Positions 1 to 8,119 of a DNA stretch of 64,000 nt are shown piece by piece. The position numbers were made by a program, and so were the translations under genes. Positions within the stretch are counted from its first letter, which is position 1, and each line of letters begins with the position of its first letter. This DNA comes from Arachidicoccus sp. GTDB lineage: Bacteria > Bacteroidota > Bacteroidia > Chitinophagales > Chitinophagaceae. Where the stretch lies: the NCBI GenBank assembly GCA_028283605.1, contig JAPWKH010000009.1, positions 1 through 64,000 on the forward strand, given 5' to 3'. Below the pieces are notes generated by a model. The model had not been told where the DNA came from. It worked only from the letters and a program-made list of their open reading frames with translations, and made no database searches.

Positions 1-1
1 T

Positions 2-112
2 AAAGGTAATGTAAAAGTATTTGTGCACGACAAAGAGGAGTTGGATGAACTGGTAACACGTCTCCTTCAACTCGAAGGAATTCAAAGAGTCGAACGCTTT
101 GATATGGATTAG
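2..112 (+). CDS. RelA/SpoT-family protein, C-terminal ACT end (partial)
   Basis: Only the last 36 codons are inside the window, ending in TAG at 110-112. The residues run KGNVKVFVHDKEELDELVTR and finish with a GIQRVERFDMD tail. This beta-alpha-beta pattern with a closing I-x-x-V-x-R is typical of the ACT domain at the C-terminus of bifunctional (p)ppGpp synthetase/hydrolases, which regulate the stringent response. The catalytic domains lie upstream of the window, so the assignment rests on this short tail alone. A strong hairpin terminator follows 47 bases downstream. Confidence 0.6.
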   Translation, partial: KGNVKVFVHDKEELDELVTRLLQLEGIQRVERFDMD

Positions 113-158
113 AGATAATAATGAAATGTATAAAGTTTGGAAAAAAATCATTCAAAAA

Positions 159-192
159 AATCCTCGATTTATAACAATCGAGGATTTTTTTT
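159..192. terminator. Bidirectional intrinsic terminator
   Basis: An 11-bp perfect stem (159-169 with 176-186, AATCCTCGATT) and a 6-base loop are followed by a T-run to 192. An A-run precedes the stem, so it can also act for the minus-strand gene that ends at 238. It separates the RelA/SpoT gene from the convergent secreted protein gene. Confidence 0.85.
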
Positions 193-237
193 GTTTTATT
201 ACTATGTTTCAATTAATCATTTATCTAATAATTGAAA

Positions 238-1890
238 TTATTGAACAATTACTTTAGATGTAGAGATTATTTTACCAGATAGATCATATACATTGATGAA
301 ATAAAATCCTGAAGACCAATTTGAAGTACTAATTGTAAGTGTTCCATTGCTATTTTTACTTACAATTTCGTGGCCGGAAAGATTTATTATTTTTACTACA
401 GAATTATCAGGTGTATTTATTTTAAGATAACCTTTGGCTTTGATAGGATTAGGATATACCGTGACTTTGCTTGTATTTTTTACAGTAACGGGAGCTACAT
501 TACTATACATCGATTTCCCATCTAAATCTACCTCATGGAATCGATAATAATTTACCCCTTGTAAAGGTGAATTATCTGTAAAAGAATATGAAATTTCTTT
601 AGTACTATTTCCTGCTGCTTTTATAGTTCCTATAGGCTTAAATGTTTCTTTATCTGTACTACGCTCAATAATAAAGCTACCTGAATTTATTTCAGTATAA
701 GTTTTCCATGTAAGAATAACTTTATTTAAATCTTTTAATTCTCCCGATAAATTAGATGTTGTTACCGGCGTTAATGCTGAATTATCTTTATAGAAGCGTA
801 ACTCTTGTATATCAAGGTCAGCTGCAGCGCTTGATGTTTTTCTTACTCTTATGTATCTGCCGGTGGCATTGTGTAAAGAAGAGTCTGTCGGGATAGGAAT
901 ATAGTTATATTGAGATGCAGTTACGGTATATGTTGTTGGTATTGTATAGCTACCGTTGATAGTTGCAAAAGTTGAATCATCAGATAATTCAAATATGATA
1001 CTTTGAATTCTATTGTAATTAGAAGATGATGTTCCGTTTGGATATATGCCTATTGTGTCAACTGTTGTGGACTCTCCAAAATCAAAAACAAATCCCGGAT
1101 TATTGTTTCTATTTCCATTCAGATATGAGCTTGAACTTACAAGATCATCAAACGCATAAGTTGGATAATTGTCTTTTGTCGATGCCCCTGTTGTGCGTTG
1201 CATTGCATAATAAAAAGTGTTAGATAGTACAGATATTATTTGACCAGTTAAAAATCCAGGATTTGCATTAGTATTATTAGTGTATGGTATTTTATTGGCA
1301 CTTGCTGTTATATTGGAACCATAAAAAGCGAACTCATTAAGATATAAACCTGTATAATCCTTGCCATCGGCATTATTATGTACTGAAGCAGGAGCCAAAA
1401 TACGAACGTATTGATAACTGCTAGATGGAGGAAGGGCAAAATAATTATATCGCCCCACTACAAATTGGGTAGAATCAAATGTAATTAAATCTTGAGCATC
1501 TGAAAAATCTGATGTATTTGCACCTTGAACTTTTACTCCCTGTAAAGTCCATAGAGTTTCATTAATAGGATAAATAGCTACAGTTCCAACAGTAGTAGCT
1601 GCTCCGAAATCATATCCTATGTAATAATTTCCGCTTGTTGAACTTGAATTTAAAATACAATAAATAGATTTAGAATAATTTGTAGCAGCAGCAACAGTAG
1701 GAGTGTTTATTGTACCTGTTATCCAACTATTTGCTGCTGAATATGAGCCATCGGAAATGACAGTTCCAGTTAATGGCGCAATCTCATTGTAAATGTTTGT
1801 GGCTGTTACAGTTTGTGAATAACCTAGATTTATTCTAAATGTAATTAAAGACAGAATAAAAAAAATTTTTGTAAAAATTTTCATAAGCAA
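238..1890 (-). CDS. Secreted discoidin-like protein with type IX sorting tail
   Basis: A 550-residue protein with an N-terminal signal peptide (about residues 1-26, ending GYSQ). Two similar beta-rich modules follow at roughly 30-195 and 200-375. Each carries discoidin-like (F5/8 type C) features such as FDFGESTTVDTIGIYPNG and a late RYIRVR motif, which suggests carbohydrate binding. A fibronectin-III-like stretch follows at about 380-470 (ILTWKTYTEINSGSFIIERS). The last 75 residues (VTVYPNPIKAKGYLK onward) match the type IX secretion type A sorting domain, so the protein is probably exported and anchored at the cell surface. No catalytic domain is evident, and the ligand cannot be told from sequence. 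Confidence 0.75.
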   Translation of the reverse strand: MLMKIFTKIFFILSLITFRINLGYSQTVTATNIYNEIAPLTGTVISDGSYSAANSWITGTINTPTVAAATNYSKSIYCILNSSSTSGNYYIGYDFGAATTVGTVAIYPINETLWTLQGVKVQGANTSDFSDAQDLITFDSTQFVVGRYNYFALPPSSSYQYVRILAPASVHNNADGKDYTGLYLNEFAFYGSNITASANKIPYTNNTNANPGFLTGQIISVLSNTFYYAMQRTTGASTKDNYPTYAFDDLVSSSSYLNGNRNNNPGFVFDFGESTTVDTIGIYPNGTSSSNYNRIQSIIFELSDDSTFATINGSYTIPTTYTVTASQYNYIPIPTDSSLHNATGRYIRVRKTSSAAADLDIQELRFYKDNSALTPVTTSNLSGELKDLNKVILTWKTYTEINSGSFIIERSTDKETFKPIGTIKAAGNSTKEISYSFTDNSPLQGVNYYRFHEVDLDGKSMYSNVAPVTVKNTSKVTVYPNPIKAKGYLKINTPDNSVVKIINLSGHEIVSKNSNGTLTISTSNWSSGFYFINVYDLSGKIISTSKVIVQ

Positions 1891-2045
1891 AATTTATATT
1901 TTATTTAATGTAGTGAAAATATAATATAAAATTATTCTTTTTGTACACAATCGTTTGCATATTTTAACAATATGAAGCTTAGATCAATTCTATTAAACAG
2001 AAAGCCCCAAAAGCATTGAAATTCGCTCTTAAAAATTTAAATATT

Positions 2046-2077
2046 CTAATACACTATTTATCTAATACACTATTTGA
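2046..2077. repeat. 16-bp direct tandem repeat, two copies
   Basis: The unit CTAATACACTATTTAT (2046-2061) is followed at once by CTAATACACTATTTGA (2062-2077), 14 of 16 bases identical. It lies just outside the left end of the IS630 element, in what was the 3' flank of leuS before insertion. Function is unknown. Confidence 0.6.
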
Positions 2078-2085
2078 AAGGTTTA

Positions 2086-2112
2086 TATAGTTAAATCATA
2101 ATAATTTGTCAT
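2086..2112 (+). repeat. IS630 left terminal inverted repeat (with TA)
   Basis: TATAGTTAAATCA followed by 14 less conserved bases ending GTCAT. It matches the reverse complement of 2958-2984 at 23 of 27 positions. The leading TA (2086-2087) fits the TA target duplication of IS630-family transposons. Confidence 0.85.
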
Positions 2113-2132
2113 ATTCTTTGTATTTTTGTATT

Positions 2133-2459
2133 ATGTCGTATTCTATAGATTTCCGCAAACAATTATTTAAGATTAAGCGTCAGGAAAAGCTCACATTTCA
2201 AGAAACTGCAGAAAGATTTGGTATTCCCATAAGGACGTTGTTTAGATGGCAAAAATGTATAAATCCTAAAACAAAGCGGAACAAACCTTCAACAAAAATA
2301 GATATGGAAGCATTGCGAAAAGATGTTGAGCAACATCCGGATCATTATCAATATGAGAGAGCGAGGAAGTTTGGGGTAGGGCAAAGCACGATATTTTATG
2401 CCCTAAAGCGTTTGGGAATCAGTTGTAAAAAAAACGCTGTTTCATCCCAAAGCAGATGA
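2133..2459 (+). CDS. IS630 transposase, N-terminal part (helix-turn-helix)
   Basis: A 108-codon frame beginning MSYSIDFRKQLFKIK. It contains the N-terminal helix-turn-helix region of IS630-family transposases (LTFQETAERFGIPIRTLFRW), which recognises the inverted repeats, and a second DNA-binding segment around FGVGQSTIFYALKRLGISCK. I chose the ATG at 2133 because the protein is colinear with the family from there. The frame runs over a homopolymer of eight A at 2427-2434 and then leaves the family sequence, ending at 2459. The matching continuation is in the +1 frame. Confidence 0.8.
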   Translation: MSYSIDFRKQLFKIKRQEKLTFQETAERFGIPIRTLFRWQKCINPKTKRNKPSTKIDMEALRKDVEQHPDHYQYERARKFGVGQSTIFYALKRLGISCKKNAVSSQSR

Positions 2460-2961
2460 ACTCTCCAGGCTTATCTTCCAACTTAAATTATTGCGCTATG
2501 AGCGGATCGAAAAAAGACCTGTTGTTTATTTAGATGAAAGTGGGTTTTCGGTAGATGCGCCCAGAGGAAATGGCTACAGCCAAAAAGGGAAGAAATGTTA
2601 TGACTGTAAAGACTGGCACGCAAGAGGAAGGCTAAACGCTATCGGAGCGATAACAAACTTCAAGCTACTCAATGTATGTTTATTTGATTGTAACATAGAT
2701 GCCGATGTATTCTATGGCTGGCTTACACAGCAATTATTACCTGCTATTGCTCCAAACTCGGTTATTGTACTTGACAATGCAACATTTCACAAGCGGGATG
2801 ATGCTTTGCGGGCTGTGCAAAAGCAAGGACATATTTTGGAGTTTCTTCCACCTTACAGCCCCGACCTTAATCCAATAGAAAAGAAATGGGCACAGGCCAA
2901 AAGTATCAGAAGGAAATTTGGATATACTCCTGAAGAACTTTTTATTTACACTGATTTATGA
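2434..2961 (+). CDS. IS630 transposase, C-terminal DDE catalytic part (+1 frame)
   Basis: This frame picks up the transposase right after the A-run (TLFHPKADELSRLIFQ). It carries the three catalytic acidic residues of the IS630 DDE_3 domain: D in VVYLDESGF, D in VIVLDNATFHK and E in PYSPDLNPIEKKWAQ. There is no good start codon of its own near the junction, so it is expressed either by +1 (or -2) ribosomal frameshifting or transcript slippage on the A-run, or the gene is disabled by a one-base insertion. Both halves are otherwise intact to the expected C-terminus. Confidence 0.75.
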   Translation, partial: TLFHPKADELSRLIFQLKLLRYERIEKRPVVYLDESGFSVDAPRGNGYSQKGKKCYDCKDWHARGRLNAIGAITNFKLLNVCLFDCNIDADVFYGWLTQQLLPAIAPNSVIVLDNATFHKRDDALRAVQKQGHILEFLPPYSPDLNPIEKKWAQAKSIRRKFGYTPEELFIYTDL

Positions 2962-2984
2962 CGGTTTATTCTGATTTAACTATA
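2958..2984 (-). repeat. IS630 right terminal inverted repeat (with TA)
   Basis: Reverse complement reads TATAGTTAAATCAG, then AATAAACC, then GTCAT, pairing with 2086-2112 with four mismatches. The stop codon of leuS (2980-2982 on the minus strand) is formed by the outermost TAG of this repeat. Confidence 0.85.
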
Positions 2985-5895
2985 TCACCACATTAATCAT
3001 CTTGCCTTTTACAAAAATGAATTTTTTCAAAGGTTTTCCATCCAGCCATTTCTGAACAACTTCATTTTGCAGCACAACTTCCTGCACATGTTCCTGCGTT
3101 GCATCTAAAGGAAATGCAATCGTAGTGCGGAGCTTGCCGTTGATGCTTACCGGATAATCTTTGGAAGATTCTTTTATATATTTTTCTTCAAATGCAGGAA
3201 ATGGCGCATCTAAAACAGAACTTGTATTACCCAAAGCATGCCATAATTCTTCTGCGATATGCGGCGCATAAGGCACAAGCATAATCAATACTTTTTCCAA
3301 AACAGATTTCTTGAAACATTTTGCATCGTGCAATTCGTTTACACAAATCATAAAAGTAGAAACCGCCGTATTGAAAGAAAATCGTTCTGTATCGTTCTCA
3401 ATTTTCTGAATGGTTTTGTGCAGTATTTTTAAATCGTTGTCTGTTGGTTCATCATTATTCCAAACTTGTCCTTTTACATCATCGTAAAACAAACGCCATA
3501 ACTTTTTAAGAAAACGATGCACACCTTCAATGCCTTTGGTATCCCAAGGTTTGGATTGCTCAACAGGACCTAAAAACATTTCATACATACGGAAAGTGTC
3601 TGCACCGAATTTCTCTACCAAATCATCCGGATTAAAAACATTTAATTTCGATTTACTCATTTTTTCAACTTCCGATGAAGCTTTAAAATCAGAAGGCTTG
3701 ATAGGCACTCTAATTTTATCAAAATCATTACTATACCATTGGCCATTTAGAAAATATGAATCTTTAGTAACAAAGACGCCTTTAGAATAACGTTTATTTT
3801 CTTCAATTAATTTCTTTAAATCTACAATGTCTCCATCAACAAATTTGGCATCTACTCTAATTTTATGGTATTTTCCAAAATATGGATCAGGTAAAAAATC
3901 AGCGGAGTAATAAGCATAATATGCCTCATCATTACTAATAATCGCATTATTATGAGGCAAATGATTAGAACCAGTATAATCATTTGGATTTTCAGATGGC
4001 GTTCCAAAACGATATATAAATTTTGACACTCCTGTTATCATTCCCTGATTTATCAGCTTCCTAAAGGGCTCGTCAAAACCTATGAAACCCAAGTCGTACA
4101 AGGCTTTCGTCCACATGCGGCTGTACAACAAATGTCCTACGGCATGTTCAGTTCCGCCAATATATAAATCAACCTGGTTCCAATAATCGGTCGCTTTTCT
4201 GTCGGCAAATTCCTTATCGTTTTGCGGATCCATATAACGCAAAAAATACCAAGAACTTCCTGCATAACCGGGCATTGTATTTGTTTCCAAATGCTGCGCC
4301 GTCCAGCTTTCAATATTCGCCAAAGGCCCTTGTGCATCGGGTCCGGGTTTGTAAGAATCTACTTTTGGCAAGAGCAAAGGCAATTCATTTTCATCCAACG
4401 GAACGGCAATTCCGTCAATCCATTTTATAGGAAATGGTTCGCCCCAATAACGCTGACGACTGAAAGCTGCATCGCGCATACGGTAATTTACTTTCCTTTT
4501 CCCGATACCTTTTTCCTCCAGTTTTTTAATTACAACTTCCATCGCTTCACGCATCGGCAAACCATTGAGAAATCCGCTGTTTACAAGTGTTGCATCTTTT
4601 GTAGGATTCGCATTTTCTCCATCGAATTTTTCGCCTAAAATATTGGTAATAGGAATTTCAAAATGCTTTGCAAATTTATAATCGCGCTCATCGCCGCAAG
4701 GCACAGCCATAATTGCGCCTGTACCGTAACCAGCTAAAACATACTCTGAAATCCAAATAGGAATTTGCTTTGCTTCGTCAAAAGGATTTACAGCATACGC
4801 GCCCGTAAAGCAGCCTGTAATTTTTTTCTCGGCTTGTCTTTCGCGGTCGCTGCGGCTTTTTACATAAGCAATGTATTCTTCTACTTTTGGTTTTTGCTCG
4901 CCAGAAATAATGTCTGTAATATAATCCAATTCAGGAGCCAGCACACAGAAATCAACGCCCATGATCGTGTCCGGACGTGTGGTATATGCTACAAAATTTT
5001 TTACCTTTTCTTTTTCACTTTTTATTTCAAAAGTTATTTCCGCACCTGAACTTTTACCGATCCAGTTGGTTTGCATTTCTTTCATTGCATCGCTGAAATC
5101 CACTGTTTCCAAGCCTTTCAGCAAACGGTCGGCATATTCTGTAATGCGCAAATACCATTGACGCAACTTCTTTTTCTCTACCGGAAATCCGCCGCGCTCG
5201 CTTACGCCGTTTACAACTTCATCATTCGCCAGAACCGTTCCTAATGCTTCGCACCAATTTACTTCGCCGTATCCGCAATATGCAATGCGGTAATTCATCA
5301 AAATATCGTGCTTCGTTTTTTCATCAAAATTATTCCATTCTTCTGTGGAAAATTTTATGCTTTCATCGCCCGGACATTCATGATTTATATTTCCTTCTTT
5401 TGAAAAAATATCTTCTAAAACACTGATGGATTCTGCCTTTTGCGTTTTTCTGTTAAACCAGCTTTTGAACAATTGCAGAAAAATCCATTGAGTCCATTTA
5501 TAATATTCGGGTTTGGAAGTGTTTACTTCTCTCGACCAATCAAAACAAAAACCGATTTTATCTAACTGAGAACGGAAATTATTTATATTCTGTTCCGTAG
5601 AGATTTCCGGATGTACACCATGTTCTATGGCATATTGCTCCGCCGGTAAACCGAAAGCATCATAACCCATAGGATGCAATACATTAAAGCCTTTCAGTCT
5701 TTTGAAGCGCGCATAAATATCGCTTGCAATATAACCCAACGGATGTCCTACATGCAAACCTGCGCCGCTCGGATACGGGAACATATCGAGCACATAATAT
5801 TTCGGTTTGGAAGAATCGTTGCTTACTTTATAAGCCTGCGTTTCATTCCAGATTTGTTGCCATTTATTTTCTATCTCGCGAAAGTTGTATTCCAT
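2980..5895 (-). CDS. leuS: Leucyl-tRNA synthetase
   Basis: Class I aminoacyl-tRNA synthetase that charges tRNA-Leu. The HIGH-type motif is HVGH (residues 48-51, in PSGAGLHVGHPLGY) and KMSKS is at 745-749. Between them lies the CP1 editing domain, with TTRPDTIMGVDF and the AGYGTGAIMAVP segment that clears mischarged tRNA. At 971 residues it is longer than the roughly 860 of E. coli. Part of the extra length is an insertion ahead of KMSKS, as in other Bacteroidota enzymes. It closes with FVKGKMINVVI, the normal end of the family, and its TAG stop is donated by an IS630 inverted repeat. It is the last gene of a trpS-SDR-leuS minus-strand group. Confidence 0.97.
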   Translation of the reverse strand: MEYNFREIENKWQQIWNETQAYKVSNDSSKPKYYVLDMFPYPSGAGLHVGHPLGYIASDIYARFKRLKGFNVLHPMGYDAFGLPAEQYAIEHGVHPEISTEQNINNFRSQLDKIGFCFDWSREVNTSKPEYYKWTQWIFLQLFKSWFNRKTQKAESISVLEDIFSKEGNINHECPGDESIKFSTEEWNNFDEKTKHDILMNYRIAYCGYGEVNWCEALGTVLANDEVVNGVSERGGFPVEKKKLRQWYLRITEYADRLLKGLETVDFSDAMKEMQTNWIGKSSGAEITFEIKSEKEKVKNFVAYTTRPDTIMGVDFCVLAPELDYITDIISGEQKPKVEEYIAYVKSRSDRERQAEKKITGCFTGAYAVNPFDEAKQIPIWISEYVLAGYGTGAIMAVPCGDERDYKFAKHFEIPITNILGEKFDGENANPTKDATLVNSGFLNGLPMREAMEVVIKKLEEKGIGKRKVNYRMRDAAFSRQRYWGEPFPIKWIDGIAVPLDENELPLLLPKVDSYKPGPDAQGPLANIESWTAQHLETNTMPGYAGSSWYFLRYMDPQNDKEFADRKATDYWNQVDLYIGGTEHAVGHLLYSRMWTKALYDLGFIGFDEPFRKLINQGMITGVSKFIYRFGTPSENPNDYTGSNHLPHNNAIISNDEAYYAYYSADFLPDPYFGKYHKIRVDAKFVDGDIVDLKKLIEENKRYSKGVFVTKDSYFLNGQWYSNDFDKIRVPIKPSDFKASSEVEKMSKSKLNVFNPDDLVEKFGADTFRMYEMFLGPVEQSKPWDTKGIEGVHRFLKKLWRLFYDDVKGQVWNNDEPTDNDLKILHKTIQKIENDTERFSFNTAVSTFMICVNELHDAKCFKKSVLEKVLIMLVPYAPHIAEELWHALGNTSSVLDAPFPAFEEKYIKESSKDYPVSINGKLRTTIAFPLDATQEHVQEVVLQNEVVQKWLDGKPLKKFIFVKGKMINVVI

Positions 5896-5936
5896 TTATA
5901 GTAATAAGTTCTAAGTATTAAGTTGTAAGTTTTTTA

Positions 5937-6725
5937 TTAAGCGTTTGCCAAAGCTCTGTCCAAATGCACATAGCCGCCGTCCACGTGAATTAACTGGCCC
6001 GTTGTATGCGATGATTTTTCGGATAATAAAAATGCAACCGTATCTGCAATTTCATTGGCGGTTGTCATTCTGTTTTCCAAAGGAATTTTAGACACAATTT
6101 CTTTCAGTTTTTCATCAGCATTTGGCAAAGTTTTAATCCAGTTAGAATACTGTGGTGTCCAGCATTCGGCAACAATAACCGCATTTACACGAATACCGTA
6201 TTTTAATAATTCCACTGCCCATTCTCTCGTTAAGGCATTTCGTGCGCCATTGGCTGCGGCGTAGCCGGAAGTATTGCCCTGACCTGTTTCTGCCGTTTTG
6301 GAAGATATATTTACGATGCTTCCTTTTGATTGAATCAATGCCGGCAAAGCATGATGAGCCAATAAATAATAATGCACTACATTCTTGTGCAACGATTGAA
6401 TGAAACCTTCATAAGTTCCGTATTCCAAACCAACGCCGTCGTTGTGGCCGGCATTGTTTACAATACCATCAATGCGTTTATATTTTTGTAAAACTTCATC
6501 AATTGCCTGCTTGCATATATCGGGATCTGACAGTTCTGCAACAACGGAATCACATTGTCCGCCTTGCGCAATTATTTCCTGTGTTTTTTTATCATTATCC
6601 TCTTTGTCTCTTCCGATAATTACAGGCAGGGCGCCCTCTGCAGCTAACGTATCAACAATGCCTTCGCCGATTCCTTTTGCGCCACCGGAAACAAGAATGA
6701 TTTTATCTTTTAATCGCAAATCCAT
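5937..6725 (-). CDS. SDR-family oxidoreductase with Asn in place of the catalytic Lys
   Basis: Short-chain dehydrogenase/reductase of 262 residues. The NAD(P) site is GGAKGIG (14-20), NNAG is at about 90-93 and the catalytic Ser lies in NISS (about 141-142). The YxxxK motif reads Y155-A-A-A-N159: the codon at 6249-6251 is AAT on the coding strand, so the lysine that lowers the Tyr pKa is missing. The rest (TGQGNTSGYAAA..., ALTREWAVELL, GQLIHVDGGYVHLDRAL) resembles sugar-oxidising SDRs such as L-fucose dehydrogenase-like enzymes. I chose MDLRLKDKI at 6725 over an upstream ATG at 6758, whose extra 11 residues are not SDR-like and which abuts the trpS stop. Confidence 0.8.
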   Translation of the reverse strand: MDLRLKDKIILVSGGAKGIGEGIVDTLAAEGALPVIIGRDKEDNDKKTQEIIAQGGQCDSVVAELSDPDICKQAIDEVLQKYKRIDGIVNNAGHNDGVGLEYGTYEGFIQSLHKNVVHYYLLAHHALPALIQSKGSIVNISSKTAETGQGNTSGYAAANGARNALTREWAVELLKYGIRVNAVIVAECWTPQYSNWIKTLPNADEKLKEIVSKIPLENRMTTANEIADTVAFLLSEKSSHTTGQLIHVDGGYVHLDRALANA

Positions 6726-6757
6726 TATAATAATTTTTATAAAAAAACAGAAATACA

Positions 6758-7753
6758 TTAATAATTCAAGCCCATACTTTCTTTTATTAATTGCAATGTT
6801 TTACTTGCGCTTGCCCGGGCTTTTTCTGCACCTTCGTGCATTATTTTATCCAGCGATACTTTATCGTTTTGAATGGCTGCAGCTTTCTCCCGGATAGGAT
6901 GGATGAACAGCGCCATATCTTCCGCTAATTGTTTTTTCATATCGCCGTAGCGAATGTTGCAATTATTAAAATCGTCTTCAAATTTTTTTAAAGTATCTTC
7001 TTTGCTTACCAGGTTCATTAACGTAAAGAGATTGTCGATATAATCCGGCTTGTCGGAATTATTTTCTTGCGGGCCTGCATCTGTCTTGGCTTTCATAATT
7101 TTTTTACGGATCAGTTCATCATCATCCGATAGAAAAATTGTTGCCATTTGATTTTCGCTTTTGCTCATTTTGCCGTTACCGTCGAGGCTCATAATTTTAA
7201 CAAGACCCGTATTGTAGTTAAAAGCATAAGGCAAGGGAAAAGTTTCGCCATAGCGATGATTAAAGCGCTCCGCGAAATTGCGCGCCATTTCCAGATGTTG
7301 CTCCTGATCTTTACCTACAGGCACTTTTGTCGCACGATGAATCAAAATATCAGCTGTCATCAGAACGGGATAAGTGAGTAACCCTGCATTTACATTATCC
7401 GGTTGCAACCGTACTTTGTCTTTAAATGTAGGTACTTTTTCCAGCTCGCCTTTATAAGCAAGCATGTTTAAATACAAATAAAGTTCGGCAATTTCTTTTA
7501 CATCGCTTTGCACATACAAAGCTACTTTCTCCGGATCGAGGCCGCATGCAATATTTTCCGCCAACACACGATAAACGGAATTTTTCAGTTCTTTTGTGTC
7601 TGGATGAGTTGTCAGGCTGTGCCAATCGGCTACAAAAAAATAACAGTTATATTCGTCTTGCATACGCACATAGTTGCGCATAGCGCCGAAATAATTTCCC
7701 AAATGTAAATAACCTGTGGGCCTGATACCGCTTACGACAATTTCCTTTTCCAT
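6758..7753 (-). CDS. trpS: Tryptophanyl-tRNA synthetase
   Basis: Class I synthetase of 331 residues, the usual bacterial length. It shows the HIGH equivalent HLGN (17-20) after SGIRPTGY, the KMSKS loop as GKMSKSENQ (195-199), and the DAGPQ-type helix. It charges tRNA-Trp in the cytoplasm. It heads the minus-strand group with the SDR and leuS. Its start lies 128 bases from the divergent phe leader promoter, so the intergenic region serves both directions. Confidence 0.97.
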   Translation of the reverse strand: MEKEIVVSGIRPTGYLHLGNYFGAMRNYVRMQDEYNCYFFVADWHSLTTHPDTKELKNSVYRVLAENIACGLDPEKVALYVQSDVKEIAELYLYLNMLAYKGELEKVPTFKDKVRLQPDNVNAGLLTYPVLMTADILIHRATKVPVGKDQEQHLEMARNFAERFNHRYGETFPLPYAFNYNTGLVKIMSLDGNGKMSKSENQMATIFLSDDDELIRKKIMKAKTDAGPQENNSDKPDYIDNLFTLMNLVSKEDTLKKFEDDFNNCNIRYGDMKKQLAEDMALFIHPIREKAAAIQNDKVSLDKIMHEGAEKARASASKTLQLIKESMGLNY

Positions 7754-7880
7754 CCGTATCTTCTGTAATTAATTATTTTTATATAAAAGGTTTTGTTTTT
7801 TTTAGTCCGCGAAGATAAGATATTTAGTGTGTGTAAAAGAAAAGAGAAGAGTCTATGGCGGACTATATTTTTCAAAATTA

Positions 7881-7911
7881 TTTGGAAATTGCAAATTTGT
7901 GCCTATCTTTG
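7881..7911 (+). promoter_or_regulatory. Bacteroidota-type promoter of the aromatic operon leader
   Basis: A -33 TTTG (7881-7884) and a -7 TATCTTTG (7904-7911, consensus TAnnTTTG) are spaced by exactly 19 bases, a full match to the Bacteroidota housekeeping promoter. Transcription should start near 7917, about 30 bases before the leader peptide start. Confidence 0.75.
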
Positions 7912-7946
7912 TCACACAATAAAAAAATTGTATATAAAAAAAATAT

Positions 7947-8030
7947 ATGTTTAATTCGCCAGCATATTATTTTCGATTTTATTTTGCTTTTGAATTCGGA
8001 AGCAAGCGGATTGGTCTTTGTAAAAATTAA
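7947..8030 (+). CDS. Phe/Tyr-rich leader peptide of the pheA attenuator
   Basis: A 27-codon frame with sequence MFNSPAYYFRFYFAFEF followed by GSKRIGLCKN and TAA. Six of the first 17 residues are Phe and three are Tyr, with the dense run at codons 7-17 (7965-7997). Such a peptide upstream of prephenate dehydratase is the hallmark of ribosome-mediated attenuation: scarcity of charged tRNA-Phe (or Tyr) stalls the ribosome in the aromatic codons. It lies between a consensus promoter and a strong intrinsic terminator, and its 3' half overlaps one arm of an antiterminator stem. It has no family homologue that I can name; the call rests on composition and position. Confidence 0.8.
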   Translation: MFNSPAYYFRFYFAFEFGSKRIGLCKN

Positions 8031-8067
8031 AAATTTCCCCAAATAAAATTCTTTCAAATACCAATCC
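8008..8067 (+). promoter_or_regulatory. Antiterminator stem of the pheA attenuator
   Basis: GGATTGGT-C-TTTG at 8008-8020, inside the leader peptide gene, is complementary to CAAA-T-ACCAATCC at 8055-8067 (12 pairs with one mismatch). The distal arm overlaps the 5' arm of the terminator (8063-8072), so the two stems exclude each other. A ribosome stalled at Phe codons leaves 8008-8020 mostly free and allows transcription. A ribosome at the leader stop (8028-8030) covers much of it and permits termination. Confidence 0.7.
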
Positions 8068-8090
8068 CGAAAAGTTTCGGGATTTTTTTA
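8063..8090 (+). terminator. Attenuator terminator ahead of pheA
   Basis: AATCCCGAAA (8063-8072) pairs with TTTCGGGATT (8075-8084), followed by a T-rich run to 8089. It ends 30 bases before the pheA start and after the leader peptide, so it acts within the operon leader and not as the end of an upstream gene. Confidence 0.85.
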
Positions 8091-8119
8091 TATACACACA
8101 TAATTATAATGATTAAAAA

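Larger units (their letters stand above)
2088..2982 (+). mobile_element. IS630-family insertion sequence, about 895 bp
   Basis: The element is bounded by imperfect inverted repeats (TAGTTAAATCA at both ends) and flanked by TA at 2086-2087 and 2983-2984. It contains a two-phase IS630/Tc1-type DDE transposase gene. The right end lies at the leuS stop codon: the last coding triplet ATA is followed by TAG, contributed by the IS end. Removing the IS and one TA gives GTG GTG ATA TAA, so the LeuRS protein is unchanged by the insertion. Confidence 0.9.

Noticed and set aside
1946-1960. A TCGTTTGCAT word upstream of the discoidin-like gene, resembling half of a LacI-type operator
   Set aside because: Only the right half fits (GTTTGCA). 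The left half is degenerate, so it does not meet the standard set by the perfect palindrome at 36343-36358.
7855-8046. A 63-codon frame (MADYIFQNYLEIANL...) over the phe leader region
   Set aside because: It starts before the promoter -7 box and is in a different frame from the aromatic-rich leader. It has no family features, and the leader peptide, promoter and stems explain the region better.
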